Part shown: positions 54,882 to 64,000 of the stretch, piece by piece | Layout: each line of letters starts with the position of its first letter | How positions within the stretch are numbered: position 1 is the stretch's first letter | Source of the DNA: Tuctoria greenei | Taxonomy: Eukaryota > Streptophyta > Magnoliopsida > Poales > Poaceae | Assembly (NCBI GenBank): GCA_036927565.1 | Contig: JAYESD010000004.1 | Location: 167,001,697 to 167,065,696 of the forward strand | Reading direction: 5' to 3' | DNA length: 64,000 nucleotides | Translations under genes and position numbers: made by a program | Notes under the pieces: model-generated | Databases searched by the model: none | The model's input: the letters and a program-made list of their open reading frames with translations, nothing else | What the model was told of the DNA's origin: nothing

Positions 54882-56550
54882 TGTACAACCGAATAGCACG
54901 TGAAAATCTACCAGAGGGAGGGTGAATGGTAGATTAAAACTTTTTCAGTGGAAGCAACAAAAACCACTCGGTAGAAAAACTATTTGTCAAGAAACAATGA
55001 GTGCGACTAATCTAAACGTGATAAATCGTGACAAAACAAGTTTAGATTGTGAAGAATCAAGTCACGAAGAAACGACAACAACAATCACAAAAAACTGTCG
55101 AGAAAACTCAAGTTATGATCGAAAGATCGAACAAAGGTCAATTTGTTCTACCCGAGTAAAAATAGATCTGCAACACTGCCAAAAATCTCTTGTAGATCAG
55201 AAACAACAAATACAATGACCGTGAAATTTTCACAAATGATAGATAATCAAGTTGTGAAGACAAACAAAAAATAATCATGTCAATTGGATCTGTAAAACTC
55301 GAGTTATGATGAAAACACCAAGGCAACAGAAACTCGACGAGAAAAAACTTGTCCATTACAAGTTGGACGAACAAGACATAAAAGTTTCTTTAAACTACTA
55401 GCGCAAAGTCGTCTCACCACGAGCTCTGGCCTCCCTTGATTATATAACCAGCCCTAAGGACAACTCAATCCAAACTAGGACTCTAATTCTACTCAGTTTC
55501 AACCAAAACTTTTCATAACTGCTCAAGACTCTTCTATACGCAGATAAAAGCAATCTTAAGACTTCCGAAAACCTTAGGAACGTATCCTACATTCCTAAAA
55601 CAGCTCAACTCACACGAAATCTAACCAAAACAAACTCAAAACGTTCCATAAACAAACCATAACCGCCTCCGCCGCAACCTGAGGCATAATCCACCCGGTT
55701 GGACCTTTCCGACCAATTCTTTACGTCCAGTTCCCTTGATCACGCCTTGGAACCATGTTGCCACATCTATGCACTCCTTGCAAATCTGCAAACACCTTAC
55801 AACAACGTCCACGCTACCTTCATATGCATTGTTTTTGACCCAAACATGCTGTGTGACCTCCCGATCAACTAAACCATAATTCCTCCCGAACTTGGTTGTT
55901 GAACCTCATTTTCTTCCTAAGACTAGTTCAATGGATCCCGTCACCAGCTATGTCTTGACCTCATGCAACACCTGCACATGAATAAACAACCATCCTTTGC
56001 GAGCCCAAGTCCACAACTTGACTTTTGTTAGTTCGAAAATCACAACACCTTACGTGAGCACCTCGCATAAGCATGTTGCAAACATAGCAAGATAATATCA
56101 GCCTTAATCACCAAAACACACCAAAAACGTAGCAACTGAATACTAAGAAAACCTTACCATAAGAGTAAAGCAAGTTTGAAATATTGCAAGTTAAATGCAG
56201 AACCACTGTGATCTTGCACCGGACCTTGCCAAAGCTAACCGGACCTTGCGCCGGACGTAGTCAAAGCTAACCAGACCTTGCGACAGACCTAGCCAAAGTT
56301 TGTCGGACCTCACGTAGGACCTAGCTAGAGCTACCCAAAGCATGTCGGACCTATCGTCAGACCTTGCTGGAGCTAACCAAAACATGCTAGACCTATCGTC
56401 GGACATTGCTAGAGCTACCCAAAACATGCCAGGCCTATTGCCGGACCTTGTCGGAGCTCGGACCTAGAGTTGGACCTCGTTAAAAGGGTGTTTGTCAATA
56501 TTCAAAACTTTTATCGTAATAGCCAATGTATTCAGCACACATAGGTCTCA
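54882..56550 (-). repeat. 3' LTR of the SIRE/Opie-like element, 1669 bp
   Basis: In plus orientation it starts TGTACAACCG and ends ATAGGTCTCA next to the polypurine tract. A minus-strand TATA box (TATATAA) lies at 55440-55446. The inner end contains a degenerate 48-bp repeat (56216-56480). Confidence 0.85.
56216..56480 (-). repeat. Degenerate ~48-bp repeat in the LTR
   Basis: Units built on CGGACCTTGCTAGAGCTACC and CAAAACATG-like steps follow each other about five times. The minus-strand frame of 78 codons here repeats a MFWVALARSDDRSD-like block of 16 residues and is not a gene. Confidence 0.65.
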
Positions 56551-56561
56551 CAATTTCCCCC
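56551..56561 (-). other. Polypurine tract of the SIRE/Opie-like element
   Basis: On the minus strand GGGGGAAATTG lies directly before the 3' LTR. Confidence 0.8.
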
Positions 56562-57779
56562 TTGATGAATGCATTGGCAACACCACTTAAAATCCAAACA
56601 TTGACTTATACACATGAAAAGTTTTGAAAACAATTTTCTCCCCCTTTTTGAAAATAAAATGAGAAAGAAATTTCAAAAACAAATATTTCTCCCCCTATAC
56701 ATATTGCTGCCCCTTTGACAATGTATTAAGCCAGGTTCAAAAGAGAAATTTCAATAGTTATGAGCATATTGTAACATATACATATAAAACAAAGCTCATC
56801 TAAGTCATACTATCAAGTAACTTACACTATCACATCAATGAGATACATAAAGTAGTGTAAGCCATGCTAGAGATCACGTGAATTTTCAATTTAAGCAAGT
56901 TATGATCTCACAAACTTAACTATTTCAAGACCTAAAAGCATGACACTTGTTGCTGCATTTTTATTTTCTTATAAAGAACAAAATTTATATTATGACATTT
57001 GCAAGAGATTGTATGACGCATTAGCCTTATTCTAACCAACCAAGCCAAGCCTATATCATTTGACAATCAGAAGCTTAAGGATATGGTTTTGGTCATACAC
57101 AACTCCTTCCAAGTTCATATCTAAGTGCAATGATAAACAATCTCAATAGAAGAAGTGTGATGCAAGCATATTCTCTTGATCTTTTCTCAATTCCTCATTT
57201 GTACATAAAAACTCAACATGTAAGTTGATTACTTAATTAATTCTTCATGATTAAAAGCACTTGTGAGCATGTAACAAGTTCAAAACAGCAAGTAAGTTTG
57301 ATCATGACCAGATTTAGTGTAAGTAATTATTCCAATTACTAGTCATGGAAAAAACTACAAAATGTATAACACGAGTAATGTAGTAAGAACTTTCCGCATG
57401 TAAAAGTAATCAGAAAGTCATATATGTATGAAATACTATGCTCATATTATTTCAAAATTCAGATTCGCACATAGACTTCCCAAGTTTGAAAACTCCCCCT
57501 CAATTTAAGCCATGAGGATGCATAACCCCTATTTAGCTACGAATGAAACAAAAACGAGTGAAATCCAAAGGTTTTGTAAAAATGTCAGCCAATTGTTCTT
57601 CGGTATCTACATGGTGAAGCACAATGTTTCTTTCTTCAACATTATCACGGAGAAAGTGATACCTAATGTCAATGTGCTTAGTTTGGGAATGTTGCACGGG
57701 ATTTTCAGAAATGCAAATGGCAGCAGTGTTATCACAAAATAGTGGAACACTATTTAGATCAACCCCATAGTCCTTAATT
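56562..57779 (-). other. 3' untranslated region of the SIRE/Opie-like element
   Basis: About 1.2 kb of AT-rich sequence follows RNase H and carries only its degraded C-terminal end in the first 200-300 bp. There is no open frame for an envelope-like protein, which some SIRE elements carry here. Confidence 0.6.
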
Positions 57780-58860
57780 GTTTAAACAATCCAAAAAATT
57801 TGTGAGCAAGTGCTAGCAGTAACTACATTTCAGATTCAGCCGTGGATTGTGCCACTAAATTTTGTTTTCTAGAGGACCAAGCAACAAGAGAATTACCAAG
57901 AAAATGTCAAGCACCCGAAGTACTTTTCTTATCAATCCTACGACCCCCAAAATCCGCATCCGAAAAATCTTTTAAAGTAACGTTTGACGAAGAAGGAAGA
58001 AAACTGCCAAATTCTTGAGTTCCATGTAAGTACCTAAGAATTCTTTTGATGGCTTGATGATGTGAAGCTCGTGGGGAATTTTGAAACCGTGCACGAAGGC
58101 ATACACTGAATTGTATGTCTGGTCTTGAGGCCGTGAGGTACAAAAGTGATTCAATCATACTTCTATATTCTTTTTGATCGAGCAAGTCACCATCTTCATC
58201 AAGTTCAAGTGTTGTCGTTGTTCCCATTGGTGTCCGAAGAGGCTTGCTTTTGTCCATGTTGAAGCATTTAAGAAGGTCTCTTGTATACTTCGTTTGATGC
58301 ACAAAAGTATCCTCCTTGGTTTGCTTGATTTGCAGCTCTAAAAAGTACGAGCGTTCTACCATCATACTCATCTCAAATTATGAACTCATCATAGCTGAAA
58401 ACTTGGACACAAGATCATGAGAAGCACAACCAAAGACAATATCATCCACATACACATGAACGAATAATGAGTCATTGCCATGCTTAAGCACAAAAAGAGT
58501 TTTATCAACCTTGCCCATGGTAAACCCCTTTTCAAGTAAGAATATTTTAACATATCATACCATGCTCTAGGGGCTTGTTTGAGACCGTACAAGGCTTTGG
58601 ACAGTTTGGAAACGTGATTAGGAAAATTTGGATTTTCAAAACCTGGTGGTTGCTTGACATAAACCTCCTCATCTATGTAGCCATTAAGAAAATCACTTTT
58701 AAAGTCCATTTGATATAACTTGAAACCTTTAGATGCAGCAACAGCTAACGAAATTCTTATGGCTTCTAATCTAGCAACAGGAGCAAAAAGTTTCATCAAA
58801 ATCTAGACCTTCAACTTGTCTGAAACCTTGAGCAACCAACCTAGCCTTATTCCTAACCAC
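57780..58860 (-). pseudogene. Reverse transcriptase and RNase H of the SIRE/Opie-like element
   Basis: RT is split over frames. 58799-58389 carries LYQMDFKSDFLNGYIDEEVY and KALYGLKQAPRAWYDML. The active site reads HVYVDDIVFGC at about 58437-58470 in a neighbouring frame. 58371-57907 carries YTRDLLKCFNMDKSKPLRTP and the start of RNase H (DFSDADFGG). RNase H continues to WSSRKQNLVAQSTAES near 57840-57890. A frameshift near 58550 and later ones inactivate it. Confidence 0.85.
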
Positions 58861-58869
58861 AACTCCATC

Positions 58870-60263
58870 CTGACTTTGTTTATTTTTAAACATCCATTTA
58901 GTTCCAATTAGAGTGTGACCTTGAGGTGGAGGTACAAGTTTCCAAACATTATTTCTTTCAAAATTTTCTTACTCTTGTTGCATGGTAATAATCCAATATT
59001 CATTAGTGAGTGCGTGTGATATATCTTTAGGTTCAAAAGAAGCAACAAAAGCAGAATGAGTGTGAGAGTTTGGATCACAAAACCTGGACCGTGTAACTCG
59101 TTCGTGCAAGCTTCCAATGATTTGTTGTGGAGGATGACTTTTGAGGACGCGGAGGGGAGTAGAAACTTCACAAGCCCCTTCTTCTTCATGTTCATCACAG
59201 ATTGAAGAGTTTGTGACTTGAGGACGATCTGTACCAGCTGCAATAGTTGTTGGTGCTGGTAGTGGTGCAAAATCAGCAATGTGATCAATGTTATTTGCTT
59301 TCGAATTTCTGGGCAGCAGCACCACTTCTTTGTCTTCTTCGACGAAAATACTCCCCCCCTGCGGATATGAATCAGGACTTGCAATATTAGAGCTAGTACC
59401 TGGGCTAGCTTCATCAAAAGGAACCCTACAAGTCTCGTAAATTTTGTTAATGTCAAGTAAAAGCACACAGTAGCCTCTAGTATGAGATGGATAACCAAGA
59501 AACATGTTGTCAATAGATCTAGGTTCAAAGTTATCAAGATTACCATGTTTCTTAACAAAGCATTTGCATCCAAAGACCCTAAAGTGTGTGACACTAGGCC
59601 TATGTCTAAACCGAAGTTCATATGGTGTTTTCCTAGCTTAGCACACAAGAAAACACGATTTGAGACATAAAAAGCGGTTGCAATTGCATCAACCCAAAAT
59701 TTCCTAGGAGTTTGATATTCATCAAGCATAGTCCTAGCCATCTCAACTAAGGTTGTGTTCTTTCTCTCTACGACACAATTTTGTTGAGGTACATAGGGTG
59801 AAGAAAATTGATGAACTATTACATTTGCAGCACAAAAGTGATCAAACGATTGATTTTTAAATTTGGTTCTGTTATCACTTCTAATTGCTTTTAAAGATCC
59901 TGAGTGCTCAATTGATAATCTAAGAAATAAAGTTCTAAAGTGACTCAAAGCTTCGTTCTTAGATGCCATAAAGTAAACCCCAGAGTATCTAGAATAATCA
60001 TCAACAATCACAAGAACATACCATTTACCTCCAAAATACTGAACACGTGAAGGACCTACCGTGTCAAGGTGCAAAAGTTGTCCCGATTCAGTTTTCATGG
60101 TCATTGTGAAAGGAGCATGTGAACCTGCAACCATCTTAGCATGTCTACAAGAAGACCACAAAATTTCTTTGTCCCCTTTAAGCTTAAGCAGCCCACGTAT
60201 GCGATCAAGAGCACTAACACACGTGAGATGATTAAATCCTACGTGACCAAGTCTACGATGCAA
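58870..60263 (-). pseudogene. Integrase of the SIRE/Opie-like element
   Basis: The frame starting at 60263 carries the HHCC segment (RRLGHVGFNHL ... WSSCRHAKM). The DDE core follows with HLDTVGPS, IRSDNRTKF and YVPQQNCVVERKNTT, so all three acidic residues are present, although the usual Gly before VVERKN is Cys. The C-terminal region changes frame near 59640-59500, where a 178-codon frame (59505-58969) continues with the linker to RT. Upstream a stop (TAA, 60267-60269) separates it from protease. Confidence 0.85.
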
Positions 60264-60760
60264 AAATTATAAGTCTTTCAAATCATTAGCAAGTAGACAC
60301 CTATGCTTAGAGGATGACATATCAAAATCAGCTTTAAAAACACTTACAAATCGAGACATGTTAAAAATAAGTTCACTATTTGAATCTACAACCTTACAAC
60401 AATTTTTAGTGAAAGTAATTTCTAGATTTTCATCTAGCAATTGTGAAACAGAAAGCAAGTTGTATTTCAAATTTTTAACAAGTGCCACATCCTTCAACGT
60501 GTAGTGATTATTTACTCTAACCGAACCCTTAGCATGTATAGAAGTTGAAGAATTATGAGCAAAAGTAACATTTTCTACACGTGACACAAAAGAGAGAGAG
60601 AGGAAAACTATTCTTTGTTACCGGTCATGTTGTGTGAGCAACCTGAATCCACAATCCATATGTTCCCCTTCCTCAAGCGTGTAACCTACATAGAAGCACA
60701 ATACGTCGATGACTCAATACTAAGGTTAGTCAAAAGGTATTTAGTACCTAGTACTGAGTC
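60264..60760 (-). pseudogene. Aspartic protease of the SIRE/Opie-like element
   Basis: The catalytic segment IWIVDSGCSHNMTGN is readable on the minus strand around 60625-60670. The rest of the domain is in the open frame 60587-60267 with DVALVKNLKYNLLSVSQLLD, the typical flap-to-C-terminal segment of copia protease/GAG-pre-integrase region. One stop separates the two pieces. Confidence 0.8.
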
Positions 60761-62966
60761 ACATGACGTCCCACAGGAATAACACGCGAAAGCTGAGATA
60801 AAACAACAGGTTTATGAGCCAAAGTTTGAGGATTTTCGTACCTGACTACTGACCTACGAGGTGTTACACATGTAGCACTAAAAACAGTAGGTTTGGAATC
60901 AAACTTTGCATGTTTTTTACTCATAACAGCAGGTTGCATGTTCCTGACATTCGATTAAGCATTTGCAGCAAATTTTGCATGATAGTTATGATATCTGACT
61001 TGCATTCCTTTTTTTCTGTTGTTTAGCTAGTCTATAATAGAAATCTATGACATGACCATCTCTACCACAATAGGTACAATGAAATTTAACTTTGTGTTCA
61101 TGTCTAGATGAGCAAGCAATATGTTTATTAGAATCTGAATGAGACAACACCCCTGCAGATTTGAAAACCACTTCTTTATGTTTAGGAACTGTTTGAATCA
61201 AACCACTTCCTAATCACTTTACAATTTTAGGTGGATGTGCCTTAGCATGAGCATGAGAATACAAACCTAAACCAGTTGTATCATTGCAAGACTTGGAAGA
61301 ATTCAGCAGCAAGTTTGGGTTCTTATTCCCATTACAAAATCGCTTTAGTGTCCTATTCATATCATCAAGTTTCTTAGACAATCCTAGGCAGTGTTCACAT
61401 GATATTTTTTCTTTTAGTTCGCAATTAGAACAATATTTAACTTCATGAGAACATAATGCATTGTTCAATATAGAAATCTCATTAATAGAATCGTGTAGTT
61501 TCTTATCAAGATCATCACAAGTAGAACAATGCAAATCAATTGTAGAACAACAAACATGGTTCATGTTTTTATCATTAAGTGCAGCAAGCTTTTTGTTCTT
61601 TTCAATTTCAAGTTCAAGCTTATCAAGTGTGGAGGTGTGCGCATTCTTAAAGAGGACAATTGTTCATATATAAGTTCACATGAGGAACAAGAATCATCAC
61701 TAGGAATCAAGGATTTTAAGCGATTAATTTCATATTCTATTGATTCAATTTTAAATGCATTGTCCCTTAGTTTTTTTCCTTTTTCTTAACTATAACAGTG
61801 GCATGAGAAATAGCATCACACATTTCTTTGCAAGTGGGACATACCTCTTCATCGTCGCTGTTGTGTTCTGCCTCCTCCATACTTGATCTTGGGTTGCCCG
61901 CCATGAAGCACAAGTTTGCAAAATTCTCTTCATCTTCATCACTTCCGATGTCCACATCGCTCGAGCCAAGTTCTTGAAGTGTGCAGATAAAACTATTCAC
62001 CAATTGTCGACCTGTAAAACCATTCTTCTTTTTCTTACGTTTGTAGAGGAGTGCTTCGTCCTTGTTTGCTTTTCATCACAGAAAGTAGTACCTAAAAGGT
62101 TAGGGAAATCCATACAAAAATGTCATGTCTTACCACATTCGAAGCATCGTTGAGAACCGCACTTCCTCTCCTTCTAGTTCTCATTTTTTGCAATGCTTTT
62201 GGGAACCGAGTACAGATGAGTGCAAGTTCATCCTTTGGAAACTCATCAATCTGTTCAAGGGTTATAGAGGACAACAAAGCAAGTGTACCACATGATGAAG
62301 ATTGACTAGATCTAGGCATGTCATGTTGTGAAACAAATGCAAGAGACTTGTTGGGGTTCTTACGTGATATTATGTCAATTTCATGAGTTTTTAACTTTGA
62401 ATATAGCACATCTAATGTAAGTGTACTCATGACAGTAGATTCACGACAGACATAACATTCATCTCCCAAATTGACATGTCTAATGCACTTAGTAACTGCG
62501 TAGCATTTTCATCATTTGAAAAAATATCATTGACACTACACATGTTGCAAAGAATTTTGTTAAAGCGAGCAAAGAGGTCATCGATTGACTCACCGGGTTG
62601 CATCTCAAAGTGCATATATCATTTCTTGAACATATCTTGCCTTACCTCCTCGATCGTGTTGGATCCTTCGTGGTAGTCGCAAAGTGCCTTCCACACATCG
62701 TACGCTGATCGGAAGTGTGCAACTCGATCGAAGTCGCTTTGAGTCAATCCTTGTATGATCAAGTTTCGTGCCTCGTTGTTGTTGTTGTTGTCAACATCTC
62801 TCATGTTTGTAGGCGTGACATGATCGTTTCGCGGCACGTCGTAAGGCTTGTACACTTTTTCCCATATTGTGAAGCCTTGCGCCTGGATGAAAGCCTCCAT
62901 ACGTGCCTTCCAAACCTGAATATCAATGCCACTAAACACACAAGGTTTTGCGGAGTATTTCTCCAT
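60761..62966 (-). pseudogene. Gag of the SIRE/Opie-like element with Cys-rich coiled coil
   Basis: The ATG at 62966 opens MEKYSAKPCVFSGIDIQVWK, a copia gag start (x-G-x-D-x-x-x-WK). An in-frame TGA at 62619 interrupts it and the same frame resumes (QPGESIDDLFARFNKILCNM). After a frameshift near 62450 comes a charged region and a segment with repeated CxxC pairs (HCSTCDDL, YCSNCELK, SCEHCLGL at 61564-61214; CPTCKEMC at about 61800). A zinc knuckle CTYCGRDGHVIDF (last Cys replaced by Phe) lies at 61070-61110. Gag makes the particle and packages RNA. Confidence 0.8.
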
Positions 62967-63010
62967 GATGATTAGTCAAAACACGTGAAAATCACAAAGA
63001 CTAAAGCAGT

Positions 63011-63025
63011 GTGGCTCTAATACCA
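63011..63025 (-). other. Primer binding site of the SIRE/Opie-like element
   Basis: On the minus strand TGGTATTAGAGCCAC starts two bases from the LTR and matches the tRNA-Met type PBS with one mismatch. Confidence 0.85.
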
Positions 63026-63027
63026 AT

Positions 63028-64000
63028 TGTAGGATCGAATAGCACATGAAAATCTACCAGGGGGTAAATGGTAGATTAAAACTTTTTTAGCAGAAGCAAT
63101 AAAAACCCCTCGGTAGAAAAACTTTTTGTTAAGAAACAATGAATGCGACTAATCTAAATGTGTTCAATCGTTAAAAAACCAGTATATATTGTGAAGAATC
63201 AAGTCACGAAGACATGACATCAAGAATCACGAAAAACCGTCGAGAAAAACTCATGTTATGATCGAAAGATCGAACAAAGGGCAATCTGTTCTACCCGAGT
63301 AAAAATAGATATGCAAGACTGCAAAGAACCTCGCGTATCTCAGAAACCACAAATCCAATGAATGTGAAATTTTCAAAGATGATAGATAATCTAGTTTTGA
63401 ATACAACCCAAAAATAATCACGTCAATTGGATCTATAAACTCAAGTTATGATGAAAACAGCGACGCAACATAGTCCTGTGCAGAAACTCGATGAGAGAAA
63501 ACTTGTCTACAACAAGTCGGACGAACAAGGCACAAAAGTTCCTCTAAACTACTAATTTTATTGATAAAAACACATGAGAAACATCTCAAAATCTTCTCAC
63601 CACGAGCTCTGGCCTCACTTGCTCATATAACCAACCCTAGGGCCAAGCCAATCCAAACTAGGACTCTAATCCTACTTAGTTTCAACTGAAACTTTCCATA
63701 ACGGCTCAAGACTCTTCTATACGCAGATGGAAGCAATCTTAAGACTTCCAAACACATTAGGAACGTATCCCACATTCCTAAAACAGCTCAACTTTTTCAC
63801 CCACACAAAATCTAACTAATACAAACTCGAAACTTTCCATAAACGAACCATAACTACCTCAGCCGCAGCTTGAGGCATAATCTAGGCGGTTGGACCCTTC
63901 CGACCAAATCTTTATGTCCAGTTCTCTTCATCATTCCTTGGAACCATGTTGCCACCTCCATGCACTCCTCTCACATGTGCAATCACCTTCCAACAATGTC
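63028..64000 (-). repeat. 5' LTR of the SIRE/Opie-like element, first 973 bp
   Basis: Begins TGTAGGATCGAATAGCAC and follows the 3' LTR (54882-56550) along its length with frequent substitutions and small indels. One difference is an inserted TTTTATTGATAAAAACACAT segment near 63557-63580. It is cut by the window end. Confidence 0.85.

Larger units (their letters stand above)
54882..64000 (-). mobile_element. SIRE/Opie-like Ty1/copia element, 5' end beyond the window
   Basis: The 3' LTR (54882-56550) and the start of the 5' LTR (63028-64000) share a long match from their TGTA starts (GAATAGCACGTGAAAATCTA). Between them on the minus strand lie PBS, gag, protease, integrase, RT and RNase H in copia order. 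Gag has a long Cys-containing coiled-coil C-terminal half, which suggests the SIRE/Opie group. Many stops and frameshifts make it inactive. It is inserted in the 5' LTR of the gypsy element; the left flank ACTAG (54877-54881) is the probable target duplication. Confidence 0.88.

Noticed and set aside
57512..57742. 76-codon plus frame as an extra gene of the SIRE/Opie-like element
   Set aside because: It is antisense to the degraded end of RNase H and has no domain.

Overview
This window is a nested stack of transposable elements from a plant nuclear genome, almost certainly a grass (Poaceae). The evidence is the mix of families: a Tat-lineage Ty3/gypsy element with an antisense Transposase_28-type gene, Tekay/Del-like chromoviruses, SIRE/Opie-like and other Ty1/copia elements, a hAT element with GGCCCGGCACGG subterminal repeats, and a CACTA element with GTCGGT subterminal repeats. 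The species cannot be read from the sequence. I found no host gene, rRNA, tRNA, CRISPR array or bacterial-type operon. Every convincing protein domain belongs to a mobile element, and nearly all are broken.

Layout, left to right. (1) 1-3383: a small non-autonomous LTR element with 691 bp between its LTRs, holding a 72-bp tandem repeat; it sits in a copia-type LTR fragment (to about 4440). (2) About 4441-13573: a decayed minus-strand Tekay/Del-like chromovirus (3' LTR, chromodomain, RT/RNase H, protease, gag, long leader, 5' LTR start), split by a solo LTR at 8886-9750 with a perfect TSD. (3) 13579-26474: a complete 12.9-kb minus-strand Tat-lineage element with TSD TAGAC, inserted in the 5' LTR of element 2. 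It carries gag, protease, RT, two RNase H domains and integrase, plus an intron-containing antisense gene (14951-18381). (4) 26480-28205: unresolved TE-derived sequence. (5) About 28206-35507: a plus-strand Tekay-like LTR containing a complete hAT element (29336-32057, TSD TTTCAATC). (6) 35508-38191: remains of a second Tat-like antisense gene. (7) 38192-54881: a minus-strand Ty3/gypsy element with a CR-like integrase tail. Its 3' LTR holds a CACTA element (38609-41811, TSD TGG), its gag/protease junction holds a copia element (45696-52756, TSD ACAAC), and its 5' LTR is cut by the next element. (8) 54882-64000: a minus-strand SIRE/Opie-like copia element running off the window.

Insertion order from the nesting: elements 2 and 7 are older than the Tat element, the solo LTR, the CACTA and both copia elements; the hAT is younger than the LTR it sits in. 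The Tat element's LTRs differ by roughly 30 substitutions by eye (about 96% identity), so it is fairly young, yet its gag, pol and antisense gene all carry stops or frameshifts.

The points most worth a second look are the convergent, spliced antisense gene in the Tat element and the hairpin cluster beyond its end; a 44-bp motif shared by the transcribed LTR region of three LTR groups; the minimal LTR element with codon-length tandem repeats; and an in-frame internal deletion in the hAT transposase that keeps its DNA-binding and dimerisation ends.
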